Shown: positions 7,521 to 13,723 of the stretch, piece after piece | Numbering within the stretch: position 1 is the first letter of the stretch | Layout: each line of letters starts with the position of its first letter | Source: Deltaproteobacteria bacterium | GTDB taxonomy: Bacteria; Desulfobacterota; Desulfarculia; Adiutricales; Adiutricaceae | NCBI GenBank assembly: GCA_031279155.1 | Contig: JAITJB010000017.1 | Location: forward strand, 1 to 14,489 | Direction: 5' to 3' | Length of the DNA stretch: 14,489 nucleotides | Notes under the pieces: model-generated | The model's database searches: none | Told to the model about the DNA's origin: nothing | The model's input: the letters and a program-made list of their open reading frames with translations, nothing else | Made by a program: the position numbers and the translations under genes

Positions 7521-10096
7521 TTTTGGGAGCTTATTAATGAGAGTTTTTCAGCCAAAAACTCCAGGTGGGAAGAAAACTCGGCCCGGAAAAGATCCCAATC
7601 GTGGCCGCCAGATCGCTCGGAATACTCGTGCTCGAGGTTAAGTTCGGTCAGCAAGCGGTCGTATTGACGGTTTTCAGCTAAGCATAATTTGTCATTTAAG
7701 CCCACGCTGAGCTTTATGGGAACGCCAATTAAGCGCCCAGGGGCGTTTCTAGTTAGGTGATAGGTGCTGTGACCGCGCCAGTTGACCCCGCCAGAGACAG
7801 GCGGCCCTAAGACCTCGCTGAGCCTTAGGTACTTATCTAGTGGCGAATCGCTTGAGTGGCTAATAAGATCGATGACCCCGCTGATAGAGGAGATCGCCTT
7901 AAAGCGGCCAGGGTATTTTAAAGCGAGGCTCAAAGCCCCGTGGCCGCCCATGGATATACCCGATATTGCTATCTTATTGGGGTCTATGGGAAAGCGCGAG
8001 AGGGCGTCTGGCAGGAGCTCATTGATTAGGTAAGTTTCTATCTGGCTTTCATCTCTGATGGGGCTATCTAAATACCAGCCAAAGGGTCCACCATCGGGCA
8101 TGATGATGATAAGCTTTAGCCTTTTGGCCATATCAGATAGATCAGATCCTAGGTTATTAGTAAAGTATTTGTGGTTACCTTCAGCGCCGTGGAGCAAAAT
8201 AACGGCTGGGAGCCTTGGGTCTTCGGAGGTCAGCTCCGGGGTTATCGTTAGATATGTTGTGTTGCCCCTTACAGGCGATATTAGTACGGTCTCAGTTATA
8301 AGCCAGGGCTTGGTTTCTAGAGGCGAACCTTTTAATTCATTTGAAGCGGCGTTTGAAGCGGTATTTAAAGGGGGATTTATTGGCTTTTGAGCTTGGATTG
8401 GCTTTTGGGTTCGATCGTTTATAGGCTTTTGAGCTTGGATTGGCTCTTGAGTTCGGTCATTTATTGGCTTTTGAGCTTGGATTGGCTTTTGGGCTCTATC
8501 GTTTACGTAGGTCTGGATAATTCTTGGGCTTGAGCTATTTGTGGGGCTATCGGGGGATCCGGCAGCTGGCGGTAGCGAAGTTCCATCAGAGGGCGCAAGT
8601 AATGGCCCGGCCTGGGCGGTATTGTCAACGCGCTGGATCCGCGATTGGTTTTCGGCGGTTTTAGGCTGAGCGTAAGTAACATCCGGGTTTTGGGGAAATA
8701 GCTGAGCATGAGCAAAATTTGGGATTTCGTTTCCAAAAAAGAGCTGCCCGTTAGTACCAGCTAAAAAATCATCGAGCATCATCTTGCCGCCGGCCTCAGT
8801 TAAGTGGATGGCGTCCTTTTGTCTCACCCGAACGCTTTTACCGTCTTGATCGGTCAGGAAGGTTGAGTACAGGCCGCTAGAGTTAAGTAATGAGCCGGTA
8901 GCATCCCAAAAGTAGCAATTTAAAGCTTTCAGGCAAACTTGACTGACCACAGCGTTTAGGTTTTGGGCCCGCCCGTTGTAGGGCTCTTGGCCCATGATAG
9001 GTAGACCTATCCAGATAACTTTGACCCCGCGTTCGGCGGCTAAGGTTAAAAGTTTGGTTACGCGGAGCCCGTAATGCTCATTCCAGCCTTCGGTGGCAAC
9101 GATGTGGCGGCGGCCCTTATCGTCGAGTAAGTCCTGGGTGTCGGTACCGCCCAAGCTGATGACGACTAGATCGGGATTAAAGGATTCTAGAAGAGACTGA
9201 AAATATTCATGCCAGTCAAAAACGTCAAGTCGGCACAGACCGGTAGAATACTTGGCCTGGCGGCTGACCTCGACGTTTTCTATGGTCTTTAAGTAGCGCT
9301 GGAGCTGTGGGCCTATTCCCTCCATCATCATGGAATCGCCGGTCAGAAGCACTCTTTGGAAGCCTAAAATGGGCTTATCTTCCCTAGCTAGGGGGCTAGC
9401 TAGAGGGACAGACCCTTGGTAGTTTACGGTCAGAGGGTAGGCTATAACTTCCGAGGGAGAGGTGGTATCTATTGAGGGAGCCATCTCTCTAGATTTTAAG
9501 TTAGCTAAGTTACCTCTGCTATCTAGACTAGCTTGGATCTTAGAAAGCCTAAAGCCGGCCTTAAAGGCGCCTTCACTAGCTTTATTATCTAGGGAGTATA
9601 GGTCGTTAGGCTGGCCGGACGATGGGGCGCTAGAAAGCGGGCTTGGATCTAAGCTCACTGGTAGTCTATTTGACGGCGTAGGGGGGTGGGCTTTAGGGTC
9701 AAGGACCTTTAGCTCGGGAAAAAGCTCTTGGAATGGGGAGGCAAGATTTGGGGAAGCGTGATTCGGGGAAGCGAGATTCGTGGAAGCGAGATTCGCTGAT
9801 TGGGAAAAATCTGAAGGCTTAAGCTTACGGGCGCCGATGGTAGCCTCTGGGGTTATGGCCGCCAAAGCGCGGCTCTCCAAAGCCCCTAGGCTTGAAAGGC
9901 CGCTCGATTGTCCCATGGCCCTTAAGTCAGCTGAAAGGTTTAGGGAGAGGATCCTAAGAGGGCTATGGCCTTGGCTGCCAAAATCCTCAAGCCAGTTGGA
10001 GAAGCGGTCAACTTCGTGAGCTAAAACCAGCAAAGTTGTCAGGATATAGACCGCTATAATCCGGCCTGGCGAGGAATCCCGGCTCGGAGTTCTCAT
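7517..10096 (-). CDS. Membrane-anchored double hydrolase: SGNH (DUF459) plus alpha/beta esterase
   Basis: About 859 residues, numbered from the ATG at 10096. A basic start and one membrane helix (12-27) suggest an anchor with both enzymes outside the inner membrane. After a Ser/Pro/Asn-rich linker (to about 240) comes an SGNH/DUF459 domain: GDS with Ser255, GGTD at 316-319 where the usual Asn of GxND is Thr, and DAIH with Asp428 and His431. A second linker holds three 14-residue repeats. The C-terminal domain is an esterase-D/antigen-85-like alpha/beta hydrolase: oxyanion HG at 636-637, nucleophile GISMGG with Ser715, Asp802 and His832 (SGGHDW). Both folds typically cut ester or acyl groups from sugars or lipids. 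An in-frame ATG at 10120 exists, but AGAAAGGAG lies right before the ATG at 10096. It follows frr by 79 bases and overlaps the ABC gene by four. I do not know this exact two-domain architecture as a named family. Confidence 0.82.
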   Translation of the reverse strand: MRTPSRDSSPGRIIAVYILTTLLVLAHEVDRFSNWLEDFGSQGHSPLRILSLNLSADLRAMGQSSGLSSLGALESRALAAITPEATIGARKLKPSDFSQSANLASTNLASPNHASPNLASPFQELFPELKVLDPKAHPPTPSNRLPVSLDPSPLSSAPSSGQPNDLYSLDNKASEGAFKAGFRLSKIQASLDSRGNLANLKSREMAPSIDTTSPSEVIAYPLTVNYQGSVPLASPLAREDKPILGFQRVLLTGDSMMMEGIGPQLQRYLKTIENVEVSRQAKYSTGLCRLDVFDWHEYFQSLLESFNPDLVVISLGGTDTQDLLDDKGRRHIVATEGWNEHYGLRVTKLLTLAAERGVKVIWIGLPIMGQEPYNGRAQNLNAVVSQVCLKALNCYFWDATGSLLNSSGLYSTFLTDQDGKSVRVRQKDAIHLTEAGGKMMLDDFLAGTNGQLFFGNEIPNFAHAQLFPQNPDVTYAQPKTAENQSRIQRVDNTAQAGPLLAPSDGTSLPPAAGSPDSPTNSSSPRIIQTYVNDRAQKPIQAQKPINDRTQEPIQAQKPINDRTQKPIQAQKPINPPLNTASNAASNELKGSPLETKPWLITETVLISPVRGNTTYLTITPELTSEDPRLPAVILLHGAEGNHKYFTNNLGSDLSDMAKRLKLIIIMPDGGPFGWYLDSPIRDESQIETYLINELLPDALSRFPIDPNKIAISGISMGGHGALSLALKYPGRFKAISSISGVIDLISHSSDSPLDKYLRLSEVLGPPVSGGVNWRGHSTYHLTRNAPGRLIGVPIKLSVGLNDKLCLAENRQYDRLLTELNLEHEYSERSGGHDWDLFRAEFSSHLEFLAEKLSLISSQK
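8375..8500 (-). repeat. Three 42-base tandem repeats in the hydrolase linker
   Basis: Three units of 42 bases encode a 14-residue repeat of the form DRTQKPIQAQKPIN (residues 533-574 of the hydrolase). Each unit itself contains QKPI twice, so the array is an older duplication within a duplication. Copies differ slightly (DRAQ, DRTQE, DRTQK). It forms a proline-containing spacer between the two enzyme domains, and the near-identity at DNA level makes length change by slippage likely. Confidence 0.85.
9741..9800 (-). repeat. Four 15-base tandem repeats in the hydrolase N-terminal linker
   Basis: Four imperfect 15-base units (on the plus strand GCGAGATTCGTGGAA and variants) encode NLAST, NLASP, NHASP and NLASP in the linker after the membrane helix. 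The last two plus-strand units differ only at their ends. The period is a multiple of three, so copy-number change would lengthen or shorten the linker without breaking the frame. Confidence 0.8.
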
Positions 10097-10175
10097 CGGT
10101 CTCCTTTCTCTGGCGGGCATTGACTGGAAAAAAGGCTAGATAGTTGCCAAGAATAGTCGATCGAAAAAACTTAAG

Positions 10176-10733
10176 TTAAAACTCAAGAATCTCTTTTTCT
10201 TTGGTGGCCGCCAGGCTCTCGACCCTACCGACAAAGTCTTGGGTGATTTTTTGGACCTGGGCTTCGGCCTTGGCTTGTTCGTCTTCAGATATTTCATTGG
10301 ATTTTTTCAGATCTTTAAGCATGTCATTGGCCTCGCGGCGAATGCCCCGCACGGCCACTTTGGCTTCTTCTGCGTTCTTGCGGACTAGTTTTGTGAGTTC
10401 TTTGCGGCGCTCCTGGCTCAAGGCCGGGATATTTATGCGGATAACTTTACCGTCGTTTTGCGGGGTTAAGCCTAGCTCGGACTTTAATATAACCTTTTCG
10501 ATTTCGCCAATAGCCGTAGTGTCCCAGGGCTGAAGGATTAAAAGCCTGGCCTCGGGCGCGGTAATGGAAGCCATCTGCGATAGGGGGGTTGGGGCGCCGT
10601 AATAGTTGGCCGTAAGACCATCTAAGATAGCTGGAGTGGCCCGGCCAGTACGTATTTTCTGGAAATCCCTAGTTAGTGAAGTTAGGGATTTTTCCATGCG
10701 GGTTTTGATATTTTCGTAGATTTCTTCGATCAT
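10176..10733 (-). CDS. frr: Ribosome recycling factor
   Basis: Ribosome recycling factor works with EF-G to split the post-termination ribosome complex in the cytoplasm. At 185 residues it is the normal length. The family phrase KIRTGRATPAILDG (26-39) is present, as are PEARLLILQPWD and the conserved arginine of the hinge-proximal helix (R132 in VRGIRREAND). The coiled-coil end ITQDFVGRVESL..KEKEIL is intact. It follows pyrH by 65 bases, the usual order in bacteria. The ribosome-binding site is modest (GGCGAG before the ATG). After it come not uppS/cdsA/dxr, as is common, but the double hydrolase and ABC genes. Confidence 0.97.
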   Translation of the reverse strand: MIEEIYENIKTRMEKSLTSLTRDFQKIRTGRATPAILDGLTANYYGAPTPLSQMASITAPEARLLILQPWDTTAIGEIEKVILKSELGLTPQNDGKVIRINIPALSQERRKELTKLVRKNAEEAKVAVRGIRREANDMLKDLKKSNEISEDEQAKAEAQVQKITQDFVGRVESLAATKEKEILEF

Positions 10734-10798
10734 AGATTGTCTCGCCTAGGTTTTTAGTGGTCGCTATTAAATGCTTAGGGCCAGTTTTGTTTAAAAGG

Positions 10799-11512
10799 TC
10801 AGTCGGTAACCAAAGTGCCCAATGGCTCGCCTAAAATGGTTTTTTTGATGTTACCGGGTTTTTGGAGGTTAAAGACAATAGTCGGAATCCGGTTTTCCAT
10901 GGCCAGCGATATGGCCGTGGTGTCCATAACCCTCAGACCCAATTTTATCACATCCATATAGTTTATCTGCTCATATAAGACAGCGTTCTTATCTTTAACT
11001 GGATCGCGGTCGTAAATGCCGTCAACTTTGGTGGCTTTCAAGATGACGTCAGCTCCGATTTCGCTAGCCCTGAGGACAGCGGCTGTATCGGTCGTCAGAT
11101 AAGGGTTACCGGTCCCGGCGGCAAAGATGACTACCCGGCCCTTTTCCAGGTGCCGGATGGCCCGGCGGCGGATAAAGGGTTCGGTAAACTCAACCATGGT
11201 GATGGCGCTTTGGACCCTGGTTTCAAGACCTTGGCGCTCTAAGGCGTCTTGCATGGCCAGAGAGTTAATGACCGTGGCCAGCATGCCCATGTTGTCGCCG
11301 GTCACTCGATTTAAGCCGCGCTCAGCTAAGGCCAGGCCGCGGAAGATATTGCCGCCGCCAATGACCAGGCCTAATCTGACGCCTTCGCGAGAGACTTCGG
11401 CAATCTGAGAGGCGATGCCGTCAACGGTGTCGGGATCTAAACCAAATTCCGTCGGACCCTGGAGGGCTTCGCCGGAGAGTTTTAAGAGCACGGTCTTATA
11501 TCGATAAATCAT
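10799..11512 (-). CDS. pyrH: Uridylate kinase (UMP kinase)
   Basis: UMP kinase (EC 2.7.4.22) makes UDP from UMP in pyrimidine synthesis; the bacterial enzyme is a hexamer of the amino-acid-kinase fold. The 237 residues contain KLSGEAL (11-17), GGGNIFRG (52-59), GDNMGMLAT (72-80), GTGNPYLTTDTAA (133-145) and the ATP-site segment KATKVDGIYDRDP (159-171), so it should be active. The ATG at 11512 gives the family start (IYRYKTVLLKLSG), but the 20 bases before it, which separate it from a strong terminator after tsf, contain no clear ribosome-binding site. Expression must rely on read-through of that hairpin or on a promoter lying within the tsf end. It belongs to the rpsB-tsf-pyrH-frr group. Confidence 0.97.
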   Translation of the reverse strand: MIYRYKTVLLKLSGEALQGPTEFGLDPDTVDGIASQIAEVSREGVRLGLVIGGGNIFRGLALAERGLNRVTGDNMGMLATVINSLAMQDALERQGLETRVQSAITMVEFTEPFIRRRAIRHLEKGRVVIFAAGTGNPYLTTDTAAVLRASEIGADVILKATKVDGIYDRDPVKDKNAVLYEQINYMDVIKLGLRVMDTTAISLAMENRIPTIVFNLQKPGNIKKTILGEPLGTLVTD

Positions 11513-11532
11513 GGGAAACCAGGCTTTGGTCG

Positions 11533-11562
11533 AAAAAATGGGGGGAATTAACCCCCCATTTT
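11533..11562 (-). terminator. Rho-independent terminator between tsf and pyrH
   Basis: On the minus strand, an 11-base perfect stem (AAAATGGGGGG with CCCCCCATTTT) closes a six-base loop and is followed by a run of T's (the plus-strand A run at 11533-11538). It starts six bases after the tsf stop codon and ends 20 bases before the pyrH ATG. It should end or strongly reduce transcription after tsf. The arm also reads ATTTTAA on the plus strand, so it is partly bidirectional. Confidence 0.85.
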
Positions 11563-11568
11563 AACAGT

Positions 11569-12492
11569 TTATTGTTCCTCGCCTTTGATCTCCTCACCCA
11601 ACTGGAAGCGGGAGTAGGCGGCGATTTTAACCACGCCTAAGGCGCCGGAGGCTTCCTTAAGAATGGCGGTGACAGTTTTGGCCGGGTCTTTGATGTAAGC
11701 TTGCTCTAAAAGCACGACCTCGCCGTGAAACTTTTTAAGTTGTCCTTCGATCATTTTCCCAATGAGAACATCCTTGGGCAGGGCCTTGGCGCCAGCTTTC
11801 TTGATTTTCTCTTCAGCTTCCGTCTCAGCCTTGGCCGCGTAAACGGCCTTCTCGCGCTCAATTAGTTCCGGCGGGAGATCGGCTATCTCTAAGGCCAGGG
11901 GATTGGCCCAGGCGATGTGCATGGCTAAGTTGTGGGCTAAAGCGTCGAGCTCAGGACCGGGCTTTTCGGCGGTCACGGCTACTAAGACAGCTAAGCGGCT
12001 GCCAGGGTGGATATAGCCGTGGACTAAGCCGGAAGCCGGGGCGGTCATGACGGTAAAGCGGCGTAGCTTCATGTTTTCGCCGGTTTTAGCGATGGCGTCA
12101 GTGACCACGTCTTTAAAAAACCGGCCGCAATTGGGGCATTGGCATTCAAGTAAAGCCGGTACGTCGCTTGGAAGGGACTCAGCCTTAATTAGGTAATTGA
12201 CTAAAGACTCGGTAATCTCTTTAAAGGAGTCCATCTTAGCCACAAAGTCGGTCTCAGTGTTAAGCTCAACCATGGCGCCCTTTAAGCCGTCGGGGGCAAC
12301 AGCCGTCAGCACTAAGCCCTCGCGGGTGGCCCGGCTAGATCTTACATCGGCTAGTTTTAGGCCCTTTTGACGGAGCCAATCGACGGCTTTGTCCATATCG
12401 CCGCCGCACTCTTGGAGAGCCTTTTTACAGTTCATCATGGGGGCGTTGGTTTTTTCGCGTAAAGTCTTAACCAGTTGTGATGAGATTTCCAT
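11569..12492 (-). CDS. tsf: Elongation factor Ts
   Basis: EF-Ts exchanges GDP for GTP on EF-Tu during translation. The 307 residues show the N-terminal UBA-like domain (LVKTLREKTNAPMMNCKKAL), the EF-Tu-contacting TDFV (81-84), KTGENMKLRR, and the second core domain with HIAWANPLAL and LPKDVLIGKMIEGQLKKF. Oddities: the usual FVARND is FVAKMD, and a segment between the core subdomains reads ECQCPNCGRFF (116-126), with three cysteines (117, 119, 122) in a spacing that resembles half of a metal knuckle. No fourth nearby cysteine is seen, so zinc binding is only a possibility. The ATG has a strong site (GAGGAG) just after a stable leader hairpin. It is followed at once by a terminator. Confidence 0.97.
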   Translation of the reverse strand: MEISSQLVKTLREKTNAPMMNCKKALQECGGDMDKAVDWLRQKGLKLADVRSSRATREGLVLTAVAPDGLKGAMVELNTETDFVAKMDSFKEITESLVNYLIKAESLPSDVPALLECQCPNCGRFFKDVVTDAIAKTGENMKLRRFTVMTAPASGLVHGYIHPGSRLAVLVAVTAEKPGPELDALAHNLAMHIAWANPLALEIADLPPELIEREKAVYAAKAETEAEEKIKKAGAKALPKDVLIGKMIEGQLKKFHGEVVLLEQAYIKDPAKTVTAILKEASGALGVVKIAAYSRFQLGEEIKGEEQ

Positions 12493-12508
12493 TTTTGTTT
12501 CTCCTCGT

Positions 12509-12553
12509 CCAGAGCTACTTAGGGCGCCCTTTTAGTGGGGGCTTTAGCTCTGG
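12509..12553 (-). promoter_or_regulatory. Leader hairpin in front of tsf
   Basis: Perfect nine-base arms CCAGAGCTA (12509-12517) and TAGCTCTGG (12545-12553) enclose a smaller self-complementary piece, AGGGCGCCCT (12521-12530). On the tsf mRNA the structure ends immediately before the ribosome-binding site GAGGAG and 16 bases before the ATG. That position suits control of EF-Ts translation or protection of a processed mRNA end. It is a structural observation; no known RNA family was matched. Confidence 0.5.
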
Positions 12554-12632
12554 TTCCAGACCGGCGGGCTCCTTTTTGGCAGTTACGTAGGGCCTCTTGA
12601 CCGGTTATGATTTTTTAGGGCGTTTTTGTTTT

Positions 12633-12704
12633 TTTAGGCTAGTTTAGGTGAGTTTAGGCTAGTTGGGCTCGCTCACTAGCCGCCAAAGGGGGCTAGTGAG
12701 CGAG
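12633..12704 (-). promoter_or_regulatory. Strong hairpin and short repeats in the rpsB-tsf spacer
   Basis: A 14-base perfect stem, CTCGCTCACTAGCC (12668-12681) with GGCTAGTGAGCGAG (12691-12704), and a nine-base loop begin six bases after the rpsB stop codon. On the mRNA strand no T run follows, so it is not a textbook terminator. It may protect the rpsB message or cause partial termination between rpsB and tsf. Next to it TTTAGGCTAG occurs twice (12633-12642 and 12653-12662), 20 bases apart. Confidence 0.55.
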
Positions 12705-12710
12705 AAAACT

Positions 12711-13520
12711 TTAGGCCTCACTACCTTCTAGAGTCATACTCTTAGCCAACTCGCTATTGAGGCTGGGCTCAACCATGTCGCGACCGCCCTCCTCGTCCTT
12801 ATCGGGGGTTTGCGAGTCGCCTCTGGCCTGCTCCTCCCAACGGGCCCTACCTTCGAGGCAGGCGTCGGCCATCTTGGAGGCCATGAGCTTAATAGCCCGG
12901 ATAGCGTCGTCGTTACCGGGGATGACGTAGTCGACCTCGTCGGGATCGCAGTTAGTGTCGACCACGGCCACCACGGGGATACCCAAGCGACGGGCTTCGG
13001 CGGTGGCGATATTCTCCCTACGGGGATCGATAACGAAGATGGCCCCGGGCAGCCGGTCCATCTCCTTAATGCCTCCCAAGTTCTTGCGGAGTTTGACCAT
13101 CTGATTTTCCAGCTCGATGATCTCCTTTTTATAGTACAAGTTAATAGTACCGTCGGTCTTCATCTGCTCGAGCCTTTTTAAGCGCTCAATACTCTTTTTG
13201 ATGGTCACAAAGTTAGTTAAAGTGCCGCCCAGCCAGCGGGAGTTGATGTAGAACATCCCGGCGCGGTTGGCCTCATCTTGGATGGCTTCAGCCGCCTGCT
13301 TTTTAGTGCCGACGAACAGTAAACTCCGTCCCTGGGAGACGGTATCGACGACAAAGTTGTAGGCGGTTTTAAAAAGTAAGACGGTTTTCTGAAGGTCGAT
13401 AATGTAGATGCCATTGCGGGCCCCAAAAATGTAAGGTTTCATCTTGGGGTTCCATCGCCTGGTCTGGTGGCCGAAGTGGACACCAGCTTCCAGGAGCTGC
13501 TTCATGCTGATAAGGGACAT
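12711..13520 (-). CDS. rpsB: 30S ribosomal protein S2
   Basis: S2 binds the back of the small ribosomal subunit between head and body and is needed for translation initiation. The 269 residues contain the family opening GVHFGHQTRRWNPKM (13-27), YIFGARNGIYIIDLQKT, FVGTKKQA, the RWLGGTLTNF segment and DRLPGAIFVIDP with GIPVVAVVDTNCDPDEVDYVIPGNDDAIRAI. The ATG has a strong ribosome-binding site (TTAGGAG). After the core, about 45 residues form an acidic, low-complexity tail (EEQARGDSQTPDKDEEGG and on), common in S2 proteins of this size. It is the first gene after a near-perfect promoter and is followed by tsf, the usual pair. Confidence 0.97.
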   Translation of the reverse strand: MSLISMKQLLEAGVHFGHQTRRWNPKMKPYIFGARNGIYIIDLQKTVLLFKTAYNFVVDTVSQGRSLLFVGTKKQAAEAIQDEANRAGMFYINSRWLGGTLTNFVTIKKSIERLKRLEQMKTDGTINLYYKKEIIELENQMVKLRKNLGGIKEMDRLPGAIFVIDPRRENIATAEARRLGIPVVAVVDTNCDPDEVDYVIPGNDDAIRAIKLMASKMADACLEGRARWEEQARGDSQTPDKDEEGGRDMVEPSLNSELAKSMTLEGSEA

Positions 13521-13661
13521 TTTTTTCTCCTAAGGTTTAACCTCCGCCCGCCTAACACCGGTACGGCAAAGACGGCCTAAAAAATGGCGCCCTTGTAGAC
13601 AGGCACCTTAGTGGCGAGCGTGCGTCATGAATTTGGGGATGGAAACCACCCCCAAATTAAT
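13521..13661 (-). promoter_or_regulatory. 5' leader of the rpsB mRNA with terminal hairpin
   Basis: From the promoter at 13668-13696 transcription should start near 13661, leaving about 140 bases of leader before rpsB. Right at its 5' end, nine-base arms (AATTTGGGG and CCCCAAATT, 13630-13638 and 13650-13658) make a stable hairpin. The rest is GC-rich. S2 is known to control its own operon through such leaders in E. coli; whether this one works the same way is inference from position only. Confidence 0.5.
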
Positions 13662-13667
13662 CTTGAT

Positions 13668-13696
13668 ATTATAAATGTTTTTAGGTTTTTTTTCAA
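13668..13696 (-). promoter_or_regulatory. Strong sigma-70-type promoter of rpsB-tsf
   Basis: On the minus strand TTGAAA (five of six; 13691-13696) and a perfect TATAAT (13668-13673) stand 17 bases apart, with A tracts in between. It lies between the nfo stop codon and rpsB and separates the two transcripts. It is the best promoter in the window, as expected for a ribosomal protein operon. Confidence 0.8.
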
Positions 13697-13723
13697 GACC
13701 TAAATAAATGCTAAACAGGTAGC

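Noticed and set aside
8375..8500. CRISPR-like array
   Set aside because: The repeats are contiguous without unique spacers, lie inside a coding frame and have a period divisible by three.
8503..8736. Minus-strand 77-codon open frame inside the hydrolase gene
   Set aside because: It overlaps the linker and the end of the SGNH domain in another frame and lacks a start site.
10097..10120. Upstream ATG at 10120 as the start of the double hydrolase
   Set aside because: The eight extra codons cover the excellent ribosome-binding site AGAAAGGAG of the ATG at 10096; no such site precedes 10120.
12810..13181. Plus-strand open frame of 123 codons inside rpsB
   Set aside because: It is the antisense shadow of a highly conserved ribosomal protein gene with strong codon bias.
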